Virus record (IMG/VR): IMGVR_UViG_3300047476_000267
Coordinates: 1 to 55,459 of that record
DNA from: a virus
Direction: 5' to 3' (one strand)
DNA: 55,459 nucleotides
Shown: positions 7,425-18,300 of the stretch, in pieces
How the letters are laid out: each line of letters starts with the position of its first letter
Numbering within the stretch: the first letter of the stretch is position 1
Program-made: the position numbers and the translations under genes
The notes under the pieces: model-generated
Database searches by the model: none
What the model was told of the DNA's origin: nothing
Seen by the model: the letters and a program-made list of their open reading frames with translations, nothing else

Positions 7425-9602
7425 ATGCCATTACAGAAACTACAATTTCGACCAGGATTAAACCGAGAGGGTACTGACTACTCCAACGAGGGCGGTTGGT
7501 ATGACGGAGATAAGATTCGCTTTCGCTCAGGCTTTCCTGAAAAGATTGGTGGATGGACCCGTATGGCTACTGCTCAGTTCTTGGGTTTGGCTCGGTCTTT
7601 GTGGAACTGGGTGGCTCTTAATGGCTCTAACTACCTAGGGGTTGGCACTAACCTCAAATACTATATTGAGCAAGGCGGCACTTACTTTGACATTACCCCA
7701 GTTGTTCATACCTCTACTAACGTAGGCGGTGCATTTATTGCATCCAATGGTTCAAATGTCGTCACTGTTATAGATGGTGGGTATTCGCCAAATGCTGGTG
7801 ACTATTTGACTATATCTGGCGCAGCCAGCCTTGGTGGTAACGTAACAGCAACTGTATTAAATAAAGAGTTTGCAGTTAATTCTGTTGTAAATTCAACAGC
7901 TTATACAATCATAGTATCAGTAAACGCAAATGGCTCTGATACTGGTAATGGTGGCGCTCTTACCAATATCGCCTACCAACAGCCTACAGGTCTTAATGTA
8001 TATAGCATTGGTACTGGCTGGGGCGCTGGACCTTGGCCTGTGAATGGTGTAGTAACTGCGCTTACAAATCCATTCACCACAACAAATGGTAGCAATGTAG
8101 TAACAGTGACACACACTGGGCATGGTCTATCTAACGGCAACGCAGTCATATTTTCAAATGCCTCTGCCACAGGCGGTATCTCCGCTGTTTTGCTAAATAC
8201 TCTTTTCTACCCAACGGTTGCTAATGCAAACGCATACACTGTAACCGTTCAGGCTAATGCTACCTCTAACGTAACTGGTGGGGGTAACGTAGTTGTTTAT
8301 GCTGAGACTGGCACAAGGGGGTGGGGAGAGGCGTTTTCTGGACAAGGAATTGGTCAGCAGCTACGCCTCTGGACAAATGACAACTACGGTCAAGATCTAG
8401 TTATTGCTCCTCGTGGTGGTTCTGTGTTCTATTGGAAGGCATCTTTAGGGACTCAGACTCGTGCCCAACCATTATCAACTTTGTCTACCAATGAAGGATT
8501 TGATGGAACCAGGGTTCCAACTTCTACACTTCAAGTAATTGCTTCGGCTATTCAGCGATTTGTTATCTGTTTTGGCGCCAACCCATACGATCCAATAACA
8601 GCAGCGACAACGTTTGATCCAATGCTGGTGCGCTGGTCAGACCAAGAAAACCCATATGAATGGGTGCCAGCAGTAACTAATCAGTCAGGCGAATTTAGGC
8701 TTTCTAACGGCTCGTACATTATGACGGCTGAGGCTACTCGCCAAGAGATATTGGTTTGGACTGATTCAGCTATTTATTCGATGCAGTACTTAGGACCGCC
8801 CTATGTTTGGGGATTCCAAATCCTGATGGATAACATTTCCATAATGTCACCAAACGCTTCAATTACAGTAAACAACGTCACCTACTGGATGGGTGTGGAT
8901 AAGTTTTATATCTATTCTGGTCGTGTAGAGACTTTGCCTTGTGCGTTGCGTCAATATATCTTTACTGACATCAACAAAGATCAGGCGTTCCAAGTATTTG
9001 CTGGTGGTAATGAGGGATACAACGAAGTCTGGTGGTTCTATTGCTCTCAAGGTAGCAACACTGTGGATAAATACGTAATCTATAACTATCTAGAGCGCAC
9101 TTGGGCATATGGATCTATGGCTCGTACTGCGTGGCTAGATTCTGGTATTCGCCCATATCCTATGGCTGCCGATTACAACAATCGTATTTTGTTCCACGAG
9201 TCAGCAGTAGATGATGTGGCTGGTGAGACTCCAGTGCCAATTGTTTCGTATGTACAGTCTTCTGACTTTGACATTGGCGATGGGCACAACTTTGGCTTTG
9301 TCTGGCGTATTCTCCCAGACGTTAACTTCAATGGCTCAAATACCAACAATCCGTATGTGACCATGCAAGTTAAGCCTCGTAGGAACTCAGGAACGCCTTA
9401 TGGCGCAGCTGATAGCCCAGAGGTTATTAGTGCTGATAACTTTACTAATGATCCTGTATATACGGTGCAAGAGTTTACTGGTCAGGTTTACACCCGTCTT
9501 CGTGGTCGGCAGATGGCATTTAGAATTACCTCGGATTCATTAGGCGTATCATGGCAGTTAGGTAGCCCACGGATTGATATTCGTAATGACGGAAGACGTT
9601 AA
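7425..9602 (+). CDS. Large virion structural protein (tail or head-tail stabilisation type)
   Basis: 725 residues. The start FRPGLNREGTDYSNEGGWYD followed by GDKIRFRSGFPEKIGGW is a signature seen in many environmental podovirus-like genomes for a conserved structural protein. The middle (about residues 105-295) carries two beta-sandwich-like insertions rich in Asn and Gly. The rest is soluble and has no catalytic motif or membrane segment. Position after lysis and before other virion genes fits a tail-hub, needle or stabilisation protein. Family membership is clear; precise location in the virion is inferred. Confidence 0.72.
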   Translation: MPLQKLQFRPGLNREGTDYSNEGGWYDGDKIRFRSGFPEKIGGWTRMATAQFLGLARSLWNWVALNGSNYLGVGTNLKYYIEQGGTYFDITPVVHTSTNVGGAFIASNGSNVVTVIDGGYSPNAGDYLTISGAASLGGNVTATVLNKEFAVNSVVNSTAYTIIVSVNANGSDTGNGGALTNIAYQQPTGLNVYSIGTGWGAGPWPVNGVVTALTNPFTTTNGSNVVTVTHTGHGLSNGNAVIFSNASATGGISAVLLNTLFYPTVANANAYTVTVQANATSNVTGGGNVVVYAETGTRGWGEAFSGQGIGQQLRLWTNDNYGQDLVIAPRGGSVFYWKASLGTQTRAQPLSTLSTNEGFDGTRVPTSTLQVIASAIQRFVICFGANPYDPITAATTFDPMLVRWSDQENPYEWVPAVTNQSGEFRLSNGSYIMTAEATRQEILVWTDSAIYSMQYLGPPYVWGFQILMDNISIMSPNASITVNNVTYWMGVDKFYIYSGRVETLPCALRQYIFTDINKDQAFQVFAGGNEGYNEVWWFYCSQGSNTVDKYVIYNYLERTWAYGSMARTAWLDSGIRPYPMAADYNNRILFHESAVDDVAGETPVPIVSYVQSSDFDIGDGHNFGFVWRILPDVNFNGSNTNNPYVTMQVKPRRNSGTPYGAADSPEVISADNFTNDPVYTVQEFTGQVYTRLRGRQMAFRITSDSLGVSWQLGSPRIDIRNDGRR

Positions 9603-10480
9603 TGGCTGTCAACCCGCAGATCAAGACGCTAGATCTTAGACCGCCCAAGGCGCCTAACTTACTAATTGCGCCCGTTGCTTACAGTCAGTTATATCAAGAC
9701 CAGCTTTTAAACGCTCTGCGTCTGTACTTTAACCAGATCGATAACTTTGCCCAGCCATTTAGCTCTAATACGGGCGGTGGCTTTTTAAAGTTCCCAAACG
9801 GTGCGTTTTCTCAAGATGGCTATACAACCTTAACTAACGCTATACCTAACAGCTCTTCAACCGCAGATATTGTTGTAGCATCAACCGCTAACTTTGCGTC
9901 TGCTGGTGCCATTATTATTGAAGAAGAGTTGGTTACTTATACAGGCAAGACAGCTACTTCGTTTACAGGAATTACTCGATCACAGTATGGTTCTAGTGGC
10001 TCCTCGCATTCCGCTGGAGTTTATGTTTCAGAAGCTCAAGGGGTAGCATCTGCAAGTACGGCTTTAGCTATTCCATTTGATACGACAGATGCTAGTAATC
10101 AAGTAGCTCTTGACCCTCTTGATAACACCAAAGTTGTTTTTACCACGGCTGGATACTACAACATTCAATTTAGTGTTCAGCTTATAAATGCAACAAGTTC
10201 AGTAGACAACGTAGTTCTTTGGTTTAGAAAGAACACTAACGATATACCGCAAACAGGCGGTGTCGTGTCAATTCCATCAAAACACGCTGGCGGTATAGGT
10301 GCTGCAATTATCTCTTGGAACTTAGTGGTGGAGGTAAATGCTGGGGATAATATCCAATTAATGATGGCTTCAAACTCAGGAAATACGGTAGCAGCAACCT
10401 ACCCCCCTGGAACAGCGCCAGTGCATCCAGCTTCTCCATCTGTAATCCTTACCGCAACGTTTGTATCTGCGCTCTACTAA
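9602..10480 (+). CDS. Virion structural protein with baseplate-like beta motif
   Basis: Start overlaps the preceding stop (TAATG). In 292 residues, an N-terminal region typical of virion proteins (LNALRLYFNQIDNFAQPF) is followed at about 112-140 by VTYTGKTATSFTGITRSQYG, a beta-hairpin motif common in phage tail and baseplate proteins. The C-terminal half looks like a jelly-roll domain of the C1q/TNF type, with alternating short beta strands ending in SVILTATFVSALY. Probably a tail appendage protein. Confidence 0.6.
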   Translation: MAVNPQIKTLDLRPPKAPNLLIAPVAYSQLYQDQLLNALRLYFNQIDNFAQPFSSNTGGGFLKFPNGAFSQDGYTTLTNAIPNSSSTADIVVASTANFASAGAIIIEEELVTYTGKTATSFTGITRSQYGSSGSSHSAGVYVSEAQGVASASTALAIPFDTTDASNQVALDPLDNTKVVFTTAGYYNIQFSVQLINATSSVDNVVLWFRKNTNDIPQTGGVVSIPSKHAGGIGAAIISWNLVVEVNAGDNIQLMMASNSGNTVAATYPPGTAPVHPASPSVILTATFVSALY

Positions 10481-10517
10481 TGATAAACTTCAACCAAATC
10501 AACCCCGTGAGGCTTAT

Positions 10518-10961
10518 ATGAGTTTCATCGCCAACTTTGCCCAGACACAACCGTTATACGCCGAAGGTGGATTAGCTGCCGCCTCCAGAAGTCTGCAAGA
10601 GGGGAAGATCACCAAAATTATCAGCAATTACTTCCAGAATAGGGGTATACCCTTACAAGTAGGGTTGGCAGAGCTGAAAAAGGAAGTGGCTAACGGGCTT
10701 AAATTTGTCCAGTTTGAGAACTCAGTTATGGCTTATAAGATTCTCAGCCCTGGGGTGGCTCAGATCCATTTTTTCACAATAGATACGATTGCTCAGTTGG
10801 CTGATGATATGCAGTATTTCATCGCTGAGCTTAAGAATATGGGCATCAAAACTGTCTACGATACGGAGCCAGCTCCTGTAACTACCGAGTCTTTCAAACG
10901 TTATGGAGGGAAACTGGAGCAGTCTGACAATCCTAAGTACAAATTCAAGGCCACCATATGA
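10518..10961 (+). CDS. Hypothetical virion-region protein, degenerate GNAT-like
   Basis: The ATG at 10518 is chosen over one at 10461 that lies inside the previous gene. The 147-residue product opens MSFIANFAQTQPLYAEGGLA; the AEGG(L) element recurs in downstream virion proteins. The second half (HFFTIDTIAQLADDMQYFIA to TESFKRYGGKLEQSDN) has the strand-helix rhythm and closing YGxKxE-type turn of GNAT acetyltransferases but no clear acetyl-CoA loop. Stop overlaps the next start. Possibly a structural relative of the GNAT protein at 12663. Confidence 0.45.
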   Translation: MSFIANFAQTQPLYAEGGLAAASRSLQEGKITKIISNYFQNRGIPLQVGLAELKKEVANGLKFVQFENSVMAYKILSPGVAQIHFFTIDTIAQLADDMQYFIAELKNMGIKTVYDTEPAPVTTESFKRYGGKLEQSDNPKYKFKATI

Positions 10962-11377
10962 CAGTAGTAGCCTTAAAGCCCAAAGATCCGTCTTTACTTG
11001 AAGACAAGATTAATAACCTTTATAAGGCTACGGTCGCTCAGCCCCAGATTAAGTGCGAAGAAAAGCACCACTTTGGTCCAAATATCTACATTAAAGAAGT
11101 AACCATGCCAGCTGGTGCGTTGATTATTGGCAAGCATCACCGCATGGAGCATCTATGCAATATGGTCTCTGGGCGTATGATGATTCTCCAAGAAGACGGC
11201 TCTACCAAAGAACTGGTAGCCCCCATGACCTTTATGGCTAAGCCTGGTCGCAAGGTGGCTTATATCCTAGAAACTGTAGTTTTCCAGAACATCTACTCAA
11301 CCCCTGAAACTGATATTCAGAAGCTGGAAGACATGTGCATAGATAATTCAAAAACCCTATTAGAGGGAGGAAACTAA
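10958..11377 (+). CDS. Cupin-like protein
   Basis: 139 residues. The segment GALIIGKHHRMEHLCNMVSG with EDGSTKELVAPMTFMAKPGR resembles cupin motifs 1 and 2 (His-His, Glu, then Gly; closing Pro-Gly), predicting a small beta barrel that may bind a metal. Such proteins recur in the structural module of environmental phages beside GNAT-like genes. Start overlaps the stop of the upstream gene. Substrate unknown. Confidence 0.6.
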   Translation: MTVVALKPKDPSLLEDKINNLYKATVAQPQIKCEEKHHFGPNIYIKEVTMPAGALIIGKHHRMEHLCNMVSGRMMILQEDGSTKELVAPMTFMAKPGRKVAYILETVVFQNIYSTPETDIQKLEDMCIDNSKTLLEGGN

Positions 11378-11378
11378 C

Positions 11379-12662
11379 ATGGCATTTGTTGCAGCAGCAA
11401 CCTCAGTCGGAGCAGCAGTACTAGGTACTGGAGCTGCTGCTGGCATCGGGTCAACTTTACTTGGTGGCGCCTTAATTGGAGCTGGTGTTGGAGGCTTATA
11501 CAGTGGCATTACTGGTGACGGCAACATTCTTAACAGCATGCTTACTGGTGGTTTGCTTGGCGCTGGTGGCGCTGCCCTAGGAAGCGCTATGGGACTTGGC
11601 GCAGCTAGTAGTGCTGGTGGTACTAGTGCAGCTGGGGCAACAGGAACTGGAAGTACTCTTGCAAGTCAAGCCGCAGCTCCGATGGCAACCGCAGTGCAAA
11701 CCGCTAGTCCAGCAGCTCAAGCAGCAGCGGCAAATGCAGCAAACTTAGAAGCATTAGCATTGGCAGAAGGTTCTACTACCGCTGGTATGGTTCCCGCAGC
11801 TAACACAGGATTGGCAGCAAATACTACACTGCCAGCCAGTATGACATTTACCCCTCCAGTTCAAGCAGCTGCTACGGGACTAACAGGCAGCAAAATGCTC
11901 GGTTATGGTCTTGCTGGATCAGCTGCCTTATCACTTTTGGGTGGCAGAAAACAAACCTCAGCTGGTCAAATGCCAGATCCTGGAATGATTCGCCCGTATC
12001 AATATGCAGCAACTCCAGCACCAGCAACAGGAGAATACCCAAACCCATATGCGACAACGCAGTATGACAGTGCTGGTCTGCCAATACTGGATACACGGGA
12101 GCGTACTTATTTCACTCCAAGTTTTACAGCCCTTCCTCCCTATGAAGCTGCCAAAGGTGGTCTGATGTATGCCTATGGCGGTCCTGTAGAACGAATGTCT
12201 GCCATGGATCAACAGCGTGGCATGTATCCACAAGGCATGATTAATAAAACAGAATATGCCACCCCTACTCAACGCCCAGCAAGCATGGAGATTGTGCGTT
12301 CTGATTACGACACTCCTGTAAACCCAATGACAGGATTACAGCCTATTGGGATGGCTATGGGTGGAGATGTTGAATATAACCTTGGCGGTTACTCTGATGG
12401 TGGTCGTTTACTTAAAGGACCAGGCGATGGGGTGTCAGATGACATACCAGCCATGATTGGTAAGAAGCAGCCAGCCCGTTTAGCCGATGGCGAATTTGTG
12501 GTTCCAGCCCGTATCGTATCTGAATTGGGCAACGGATCAACAGATGCTGGTGCTAGACGTTTATATGCCATGATGGATCGTGTACAAGCCAAACGGCAGA
12601 AGTCTGCCAAGAAAGGCAAGTTTGCAATCAACACCAAAGCAGAAAAAGAGCTACCAGCTTAA
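11379..12662 (+). CDS. Virion-associated protein with Ala/Gly-rich N terminus
   Basis: 427 residues. The first 180 are very rich in Ala and Gly, with hydrophobic GAAAGIGSTLLGGALIGAGV-type stretches that could insert into membrane. The middle carries the repeated AKGGLMYAYGGPV and MGGDVEYNLGGY elements. The end (LADGEFVVPARIVSELGNGS) is a conserved ending of structural and injected proteins in environmental phages and prophages. Likely an internal or ejected virion protein helping DNA entry; inferred from composition and neighbours. Confidence 0.55.
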   Translation: MAFVAAATSVGAAVLGTGAAAGIGSTLLGGALIGAGVGGLYSGITGDGNILNSMLTGGLLGAGGAALGSAMGLGAASSAGGTSAAGATGTGSTLASQAAAPMATAVQTASPAAQAAAANAANLEALALAEGSTTAGMVPAANTGLAANTTLPASMTFTPPVQAAATGLTGSKMLGYGLAGSAALSLLGGRKQTSAGQMPDPGMIRPYQYAATPAPATGEYPNPYATTQYDSAGLPILDTRERTYFTPSFTALPPYEAAKGGLMYAYGGPVERMSAMDQQRGMYPQGMINKTEYATPTQRPASMEIVRSDYDTPVNPMTGLQPIGMAMGGDVEYNLGGYSDGGRLLKGPGDGVSDDIPAMIGKKQPARLADGEFVVPARIVSELGNGSTDAGARRLYAMMDRVQAKRQKSAKKGKFAINTKAEKELPA

Positions 12663-13115
12663 ATGTTGCATAGCGCCCAAACAGATGAAACTAAAGCCCT
12701 TGCATCCACACTTTTGCTTGAACATGCGGGAGTCCAGCCATGCGCTGATTTCCAAGCACTGTTCTGGGTTGGGGAGGATAATCACATTGAATGGGTCATT
12801 GGCTACACAGCCTTTATAGGAAAGACTTGCCAAATGCACATGGTTAATTTAAAAGGAGGCTATACACCCAAGGGATTGCTCTTTGGTGCATTTGATTATC
12901 CTTTTAACTTCCTTGGTCTTGAGAAGGCGTTTGGAATTGTGAACAGCCTCAATACCAAGGCGATGGAGTATGACAAAAAACTGGGATTTAAAGAAGCCAT
13001 CCGTTTCCCAGGGATGCACTGTGATGGCGGTGATTTAGTAGTATTTGAAATGAATAAAGCTGACTGTCGCTGGATTAGGGAGCGGGTAAAACATGAAACA
13101 GAATTGGTCTCGTAG
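12663..13115 (+). CDS. GNAT-family acetyltransferase-like protein
   Basis: 150 residues. GYTPKGLLFGAFDYPFNFLG and then AFGIVNSLNTKAMEYDKKLG followed by FKEA form the GNAT motif A/B region, including the NSLNTKAMEYDKKLGF segment typical of N-acetyltransferases that place a substrate after an alpha helix. ATG directly follows the previous stop; the next gene begins 23 bases before its end. GNAT genes are common in phage structural modules; substrate is not known. Confidence 0.65.
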   Translation: MLHSAQTDETKALASTLLLEHAGVQPCADFQALFWVGEDNHIEWVIGYTAFIGKTCQMHMVNLKGGYTPKGLLFGAFDYPFNFLGLEKAFGIVNSLNTKAMEYDKKLGFKEAIRFPGMHCDGGDLVVFEMNKADCRWIRERVKHETELVS

Positions 13116-15303
13116 AGAGTTAGAAGCCTTTGGCGAACCCCTAGGCGATAGCGTTACTCAGCGTAAGCTGGGTGGTGGATATATTTGCGGTGGCGGCGGT
13201 AAAGGCGGTGGCGGCGGTGGCGGATCTCCTCCCCCAGCATCACAATCTGTTACGCAAACCTCCATCCCTGAATATGCACGCCCTTATGTAGAGGAAATGC
13301 TTGGCAAATCTAAGGCTCTAACTGATATTGGTCAAAATCCCTATCAGGCTTACGGTGGTCAGCGCATCTCTCAGTTTTCTCCTTTGCAACAACAGGCTTT
13401 TTCTAATGTTGCATCGCAAACAACTGCTGGTCAGTTAGTTCCAGCTACCGAACTGGCTGGCGCTGCTGGTCTTGGATCTCTGGGAATTGCTGGTCGTGCA
13501 GCTGGTGCTGGTCAGGATTATTACCGCTTAGCCACAGACCCAACATCTCAGGCAGCGTTCATGTCCCCGTACATGCAAAATGCGGTAGATCGCCAAAAAT
13601 TTGAGGCAGTTCGTGATTACTACAAAACGATGCCAACTTTGGGTGCACAAGCTACAGCTGCTGGTGCTTTCGGTGGTAGCCGTCAGGCTATTCAAGCAGC
13701 TGAGGCACAGCGCAACCTCAATCAGCAGTTGCAAAATATTCAAGCAGCTGGCACTCAACGTGCATTTGAGGCTGCTCAGCAAGCTCAACAATATGGTGCT
13801 GGTCTTGGACTGCAAGGATACGGAACGGCTCTACAAGGTTTGGGTCAGGCTGGACAGGCTGGCGCTACCCTTGGTCAGCTTGGTCAAACTCAGTTTGGTC
13901 AGCAACAGGCTATCAATCAAGCCCAGCAGCAAGTGGGTGCGGTGCAACAAGCACAAGCACAACAGGCTTTGGATTTGGCATATCAAGATTTCTTAAAGCA
14001 ACGCAACTATCCATATCAGCAATTGGCATTTATGTCCGATATGCTGCGTGGCTTGCCACTCTCTCAGTCTGCCCAGCAGATCTATACAGCACCTCCAAAC
14101 TTAGCATCTCAATTAGGCGGTCTTGGTATGGCTGGACTTGGTATCTACGGCATGTCTGGTGGATTCAAAGGCAGAAAAGGTGGATTGCCGAAAGACTTTG
14201 AAGAGGTCAAAGGCTACAGTGTTGGCGGTGATATCAAGATGATGTCTACCGATCAGCTAGAGCAATTGCTAGAAAACCCCAACTTGACACCCATAGAAGC
14301 CCAGATGGTGGAGCAGCAGCTGATGCTACGCAGACGGATGGAGATGAATCCAGAGTCCGATACGATCATGCAAAGCTCTGGCATCGCTTCGATCCCAACG
14401 GGCAACATGGTTCCTATGGAAGATTCCATGGCTGGCGGTGGTATTGTGGCATTTGCCAAAGGCGATAGCGTTAAAGACACCTCTGCTGAGTACGAAAAAC
14501 TGCTCATGGAAGACATTAAGAGACGTCAGAAGATGCTTGAATCTGGTGATCCATATGCCAAATCAGAAGCCAGAGAAGCCAAGATTGAAGAAGAGCTTGG
14601 CAACATAAAGAAATATTCTCCGTTCAAGGCTTTGACTATGGCTGGACTCGGAACACTGGCTGGCACTTCTAGAGATGCTCTAACCAACCTTGGATTGGGC
14701 GGTCTTGAAGGGGTCAAGAGTTACGCACAGTCTCAGCGTGAACAGAGTGATCTTAACAAGCTCCTATTGCAACAGGCTGGTGAGCGTGAGCGTTCCAAGT
14801 TTGGTCGTGAGACTGCACTTCTTGGTTCTCAGCAGACTGCTTTGGGTCAGCTATTAGGTCGCAGATCCGCAGCTGAAACGGCTGCTGCTGCCCGTGCTGA
14901 TACAGCTGTTAAAAACAGGCAGTTAGATTTAACCCGTGCGCAGAACGCATATAGTTCTTTATATAACAATGCGGTTGAGGAGCTTACAAAGTCTTCCAAA
15001 CCAGGCGGGATCAACTACAAGAAATACAAAGAAGACCCAGACGCATTGAAGAGAGATGCCAGAAACATGGCGCTTGGAGAGCTATCTCCAGATCTTCGTA
15101 CTTTGCTTGGATTCCAAATGCCAGCTACACCAGCTGCGCCAGCTGCAACACCAGGCGCCGCTCCAAGTGCTGCAAAACCAACGGTTAGAACGCCGCCACC
15201 AGCAGCTGTTCAACAGTTAAAAAATAACGATACTCCTGAAACAAGGCAGCAATTTGATGCTATATTTGGGTCTGGTGCAGCGCAAAGAGCGCTAGGCAAA
15301 TAA
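13093..15303 (+). CDS. Large internal virion or ejection-type protein
   Basis: 736 residues. It starts MKQNWSRRELEAFGEPLGDS then LGGGYICGGGGKGGGGGGG, a recognisable opening of a protein family in environmental podovirus-like phages. Residues about 180-320 are rich in Gln and Ala and strongly helical; a MAGGGIVAFAKGD element follows, then a charged helical stretch and a Pro/Ala-rich tail. No catalytic motif. Placed between a GNAT gene and the giant polyvalent gene, it is probably packaged inside the capsid or tail and ejected with DNA. Role inferred. Confidence 0.55.
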   Translation: MKQNWSRRELEAFGEPLGDSVTQRKLGGGYICGGGGKGGGGGGGSPPPASQSVTQTSIPEYARPYVEEMLGKSKALTDIGQNPYQAYGGQRISQFSPLQQQAFSNVASQTTAGQLVPATELAGAAGLGSLGIAGRAAGAGQDYYRLATDPTSQAAFMSPYMQNAVDRQKFEAVRDYYKTMPTLGAQATAAGAFGGSRQAIQAAEAQRNLNQQLQNIQAAGTQRAFEAAQQAQQYGAGLGLQGYGTALQGLGQAGQAGATLGQLGQTQFGQQQAINQAQQQVGAVQQAQAQQALDLAYQDFLKQRNYPYQQLAFMSDMLRGLPLSQSAQQIYTAPPNLASQLGGLGMAGLGIYGMSGGFKGRKGGLPKDFEEVKGYSVGGDIKMMSTDQLEQLLENPNLTPIEAQMVEQQLMLRRRMEMNPESDTIMQSSGIASIPTGNMVPMEDSMAGGGIVAFAKGDSVKDTSAEYEKLLMEDIKRRQKMLESGDPYAKSEAREAKIEEELGNIKKYSPFKALTMAGLGTLAGTSRDALTNLGLGGLEGVKSYAQSQREQSDLNKLLLQQAGERERSKFGRETALLGSQQTALGQLLGRRSAAETAAAARADTAVKNRQLDLTRAQNAYSSLYNNAVEELTKSSKPGGINYKKYKEDPDALKRDARNMALGELSPDLRTLLGFQMPATPAAPAATPGAAPSAAKPTVRTPPPAAVQQLKNNDTPETRQQFDAIFGSGAAQRALGK

Positions 15304-15319
15304 TTTGAGGATTTAACTT

Positions 15320-18300
15320 ATGGCGACTAAGCCTGAGAACGTCAACCCGTTTGCGAAATACGTTGAACAATCAGGCGAAGAAGCCCCTCCAGAAAATCCG
15401 TTTGCCAAATATCTACAGCCAGAAGAACCAAGCCAACTACTAGACCCAGCCAAAATGATTGCAGCTGGGGCTATTGGCCCTACAGCTGCCATTCCTCTAG
15501 GTCTAGAGTCATCAGTCCGTAACATCCCCCGTCAGGTCGTAGAGCAACAGGCTGTAACTCCTGTTGAAAAGGTTGGCCCATTAACATTTGCTGAGGAACT
15601 GGTCAGAAAAGGTCCAGCCCAGTTGCTTGTTAATACCGCTAGAGCTTTCATCAAAAACGCTACGGGCGAGTCCTTTGAGAAGCAACAGGAGCGCCAAAAG
15701 CAAGACGAGATTGCTGTCGACCGTGCCATCTCAAACCTACCGAGAGTTCCAGGGCTATCTCAGCTGGCAGAAGCTGGCGAAAAAGTATCTGGCAAACTGC
15801 GTGAGAGCGTATCCACGGCTGGTAAACAGGCAATTGCCGACTCTCAGATTGAGGGTAATTTATTAGAAGCTATCCAGAACCAGAATATCGACAACCTATC
15901 CTTTGGTAAAAACCCATCTTTCATGGGTTATGCCTTACAGGGATCTCAGGTTCTTGGCTCGTTAGCCCCAATCATCGGCACAGCCATTATGACTAAGGGC
16001 AGCTCCAAAGCTGTCGGTACAGTCGGTTTTGGTATGGGTGCTGGTGAGGCAGTCCAAGACGCCCAGCAATACATCTCCAAGCTCAGTGATGAAGAGTTAA
16101 TGGCAAACAGCCCGTACTTCAAGAAGATGGTTGAAGACGGGGTCAATCCAGCAGAAGCCCGTAAGGTAGTCACTGACAAAGCGGCTGAGTATGCAGCCCA
16201 GCTACAGGGTTCTGTATCGGCATTTGGTAGCGTTATCACTGGTAAGTTAATCACTGGTCAGTTCGACAAGCTGATGACTGGTCCAGTCAAGAATCGCTTA
16301 GGTCGTATAGCACTCGGTACTACAGCTGGCGCAGCAGAGGAAGGCACACAGGAGTTCCTAGAAGGTATCGCCAAGGACTTGGGTATTAACAAATCTGTTA
16401 TCAAAGAGATCGGCGAAGAGTCTTTTGCTAACTTTGTTCTCGGTGCAATTGGTGGTGCTGGTCCAGGTGCGTATCGTGGCGCAGTGGCTAAGACAAAGGA
16501 AGAGGCTGAGGCGGCAGCTAAAAAGCCAACCAGAGAACAAGTTGATGCCCAGATGCGCTTGGCACTTGGCGAAGAAGGTGTGCCTCCAGCAGTTCCACCA
16601 GCAGCTGTAACGCCACCCATTACACCAGCTCCTACTCCAGCAGAGCCAGCAGCCGAGCCAGCGTTAGAGGAAGAGATTGTTCAGCCTACGCCTCGTGCAG
16701 TCGCTCCTACCCCCATGCTATTGCAGACCGCTGGATTGCCTCCACAAGTCGCAGATCAGGTTCAAAACTTAGAAAGTCAGTTCCAATTAATTGAACAACG
16801 CAAGCTCGATCCCAACCTGACAAACGAAGAAGCAGAGATATTCCAAGAACGTCAGAACCTTATTCAGCAGCAGATTGCCCAGCTAATCCAAGCTCCAGCG
16901 CCTGAGATTCAAGCGCCAGCTATTGCAGAAGCTCCTCCAATTGACGAAGAGTTGCTTGCTGACATTCAAGAGCGTGGTGAGCCTATTGAATCCCGCATGG
17001 ATGCAGAACAGCGCCTATCGAATGGCGAACAGATCTATGCCTTCCCTGAGCAAGACGAAGGGCGCCCAACGCCAATTACTAGCGTAGATCAGCTGGCAGC
17101 CTACACGCCAGATCAGATGATGGCGTTGCCATCCGTAGCTCCAGTTGCCGAAGAGGTAGTGCGTGAGCCAGAGGTAGCTGCACCGCCAGTTGAAGAAGCT
17201 GCGCCAACAGAAGCACCAGCATTGACTCAGGCTGAGATCAACCAGCAACGCCAAGCAGAAAGACGTGCAGCTGCTGAGGCTGGTACAAAACCGCTTCCTG
17301 AAGAGCCAGAGGCAATGCTCAAGCGTCAAAAAGGATATGAAGAGGCTAGGGCTAAATATGCCGCTGATATGGATCCAATGTTTGTTTATAAAGCGCTTGA
17401 ACTTGCTGATAGAGATCTAGAAATGAGAGAAGAAGCTCTTCCAGAATTAAGAAAAATGGAAGAGATGGGTTTAATCAAAATAAAAAAGGGTAAACGTAAA
17501 TCCTTTTATCTTGGACAGGGAGCAAAAGAAGCTGGTTTAACTAATGAACTGTCTTTCTCTGGCTATCAAGATGTAGTTAATTATCTTTCTGCAAAGCCAA
17601 AAACAATCGTTGAGCTTCCCAAGAAAGAAGAAGCGCCAGCTATCAAGGTCACGCCCAATAAGATCTTTACTGAGGATGCCGCTACCAAGGCACGCAATCG
17701 CCTACGTTCCAAACTCAATCAGCTGAACTCTGGCATAGATCCTGAGTTCTTGATTGATGGCGTAACCCTATCTGGCTACCACATTGAGAAGGGTGCTCGT
17801 ACCTTTGCAGCCTACGCTAAGGCGATGATTGCTGACCTTGGCGATAAGGTTAGACCTTATCTCAAGTCTTGGTACATGGCTGTCAAGTTTGATCCACGCT
17901 CGGCTGAGTTTTCCAAAGAGATGGATGATGAGGCTACCGTAGACAAATACAAAGATGAAGAAACAACAAGCATCGCCGATCCAGACGTCAAGTTCAAGGT
18001 TGCCGAGGATATCTCCAAATACTTCTTGGCAGATGGTAGCTTCAAAGATATCGTAGAAGCCCGTAAGTTCATCAGCAACATCACCAAACAAAAGATTGAG
18101 CCTGGCACAGCTGAGGCTAAAGAGGCAGATGAGGCCATCGAAGTTGGTGTAGTCTTGGCTGCTCGAAAGATTGCAGCACGCAATAAGCCAGCCGATCAGA
18201 TATATGATGACTTGGTAGATCTATACAACCGACAGCCAAATCTATCTGTTCGCTCTTCAACCAGCATTAAAGAGCAAGCCTATTCCACCCCAGCACCTTT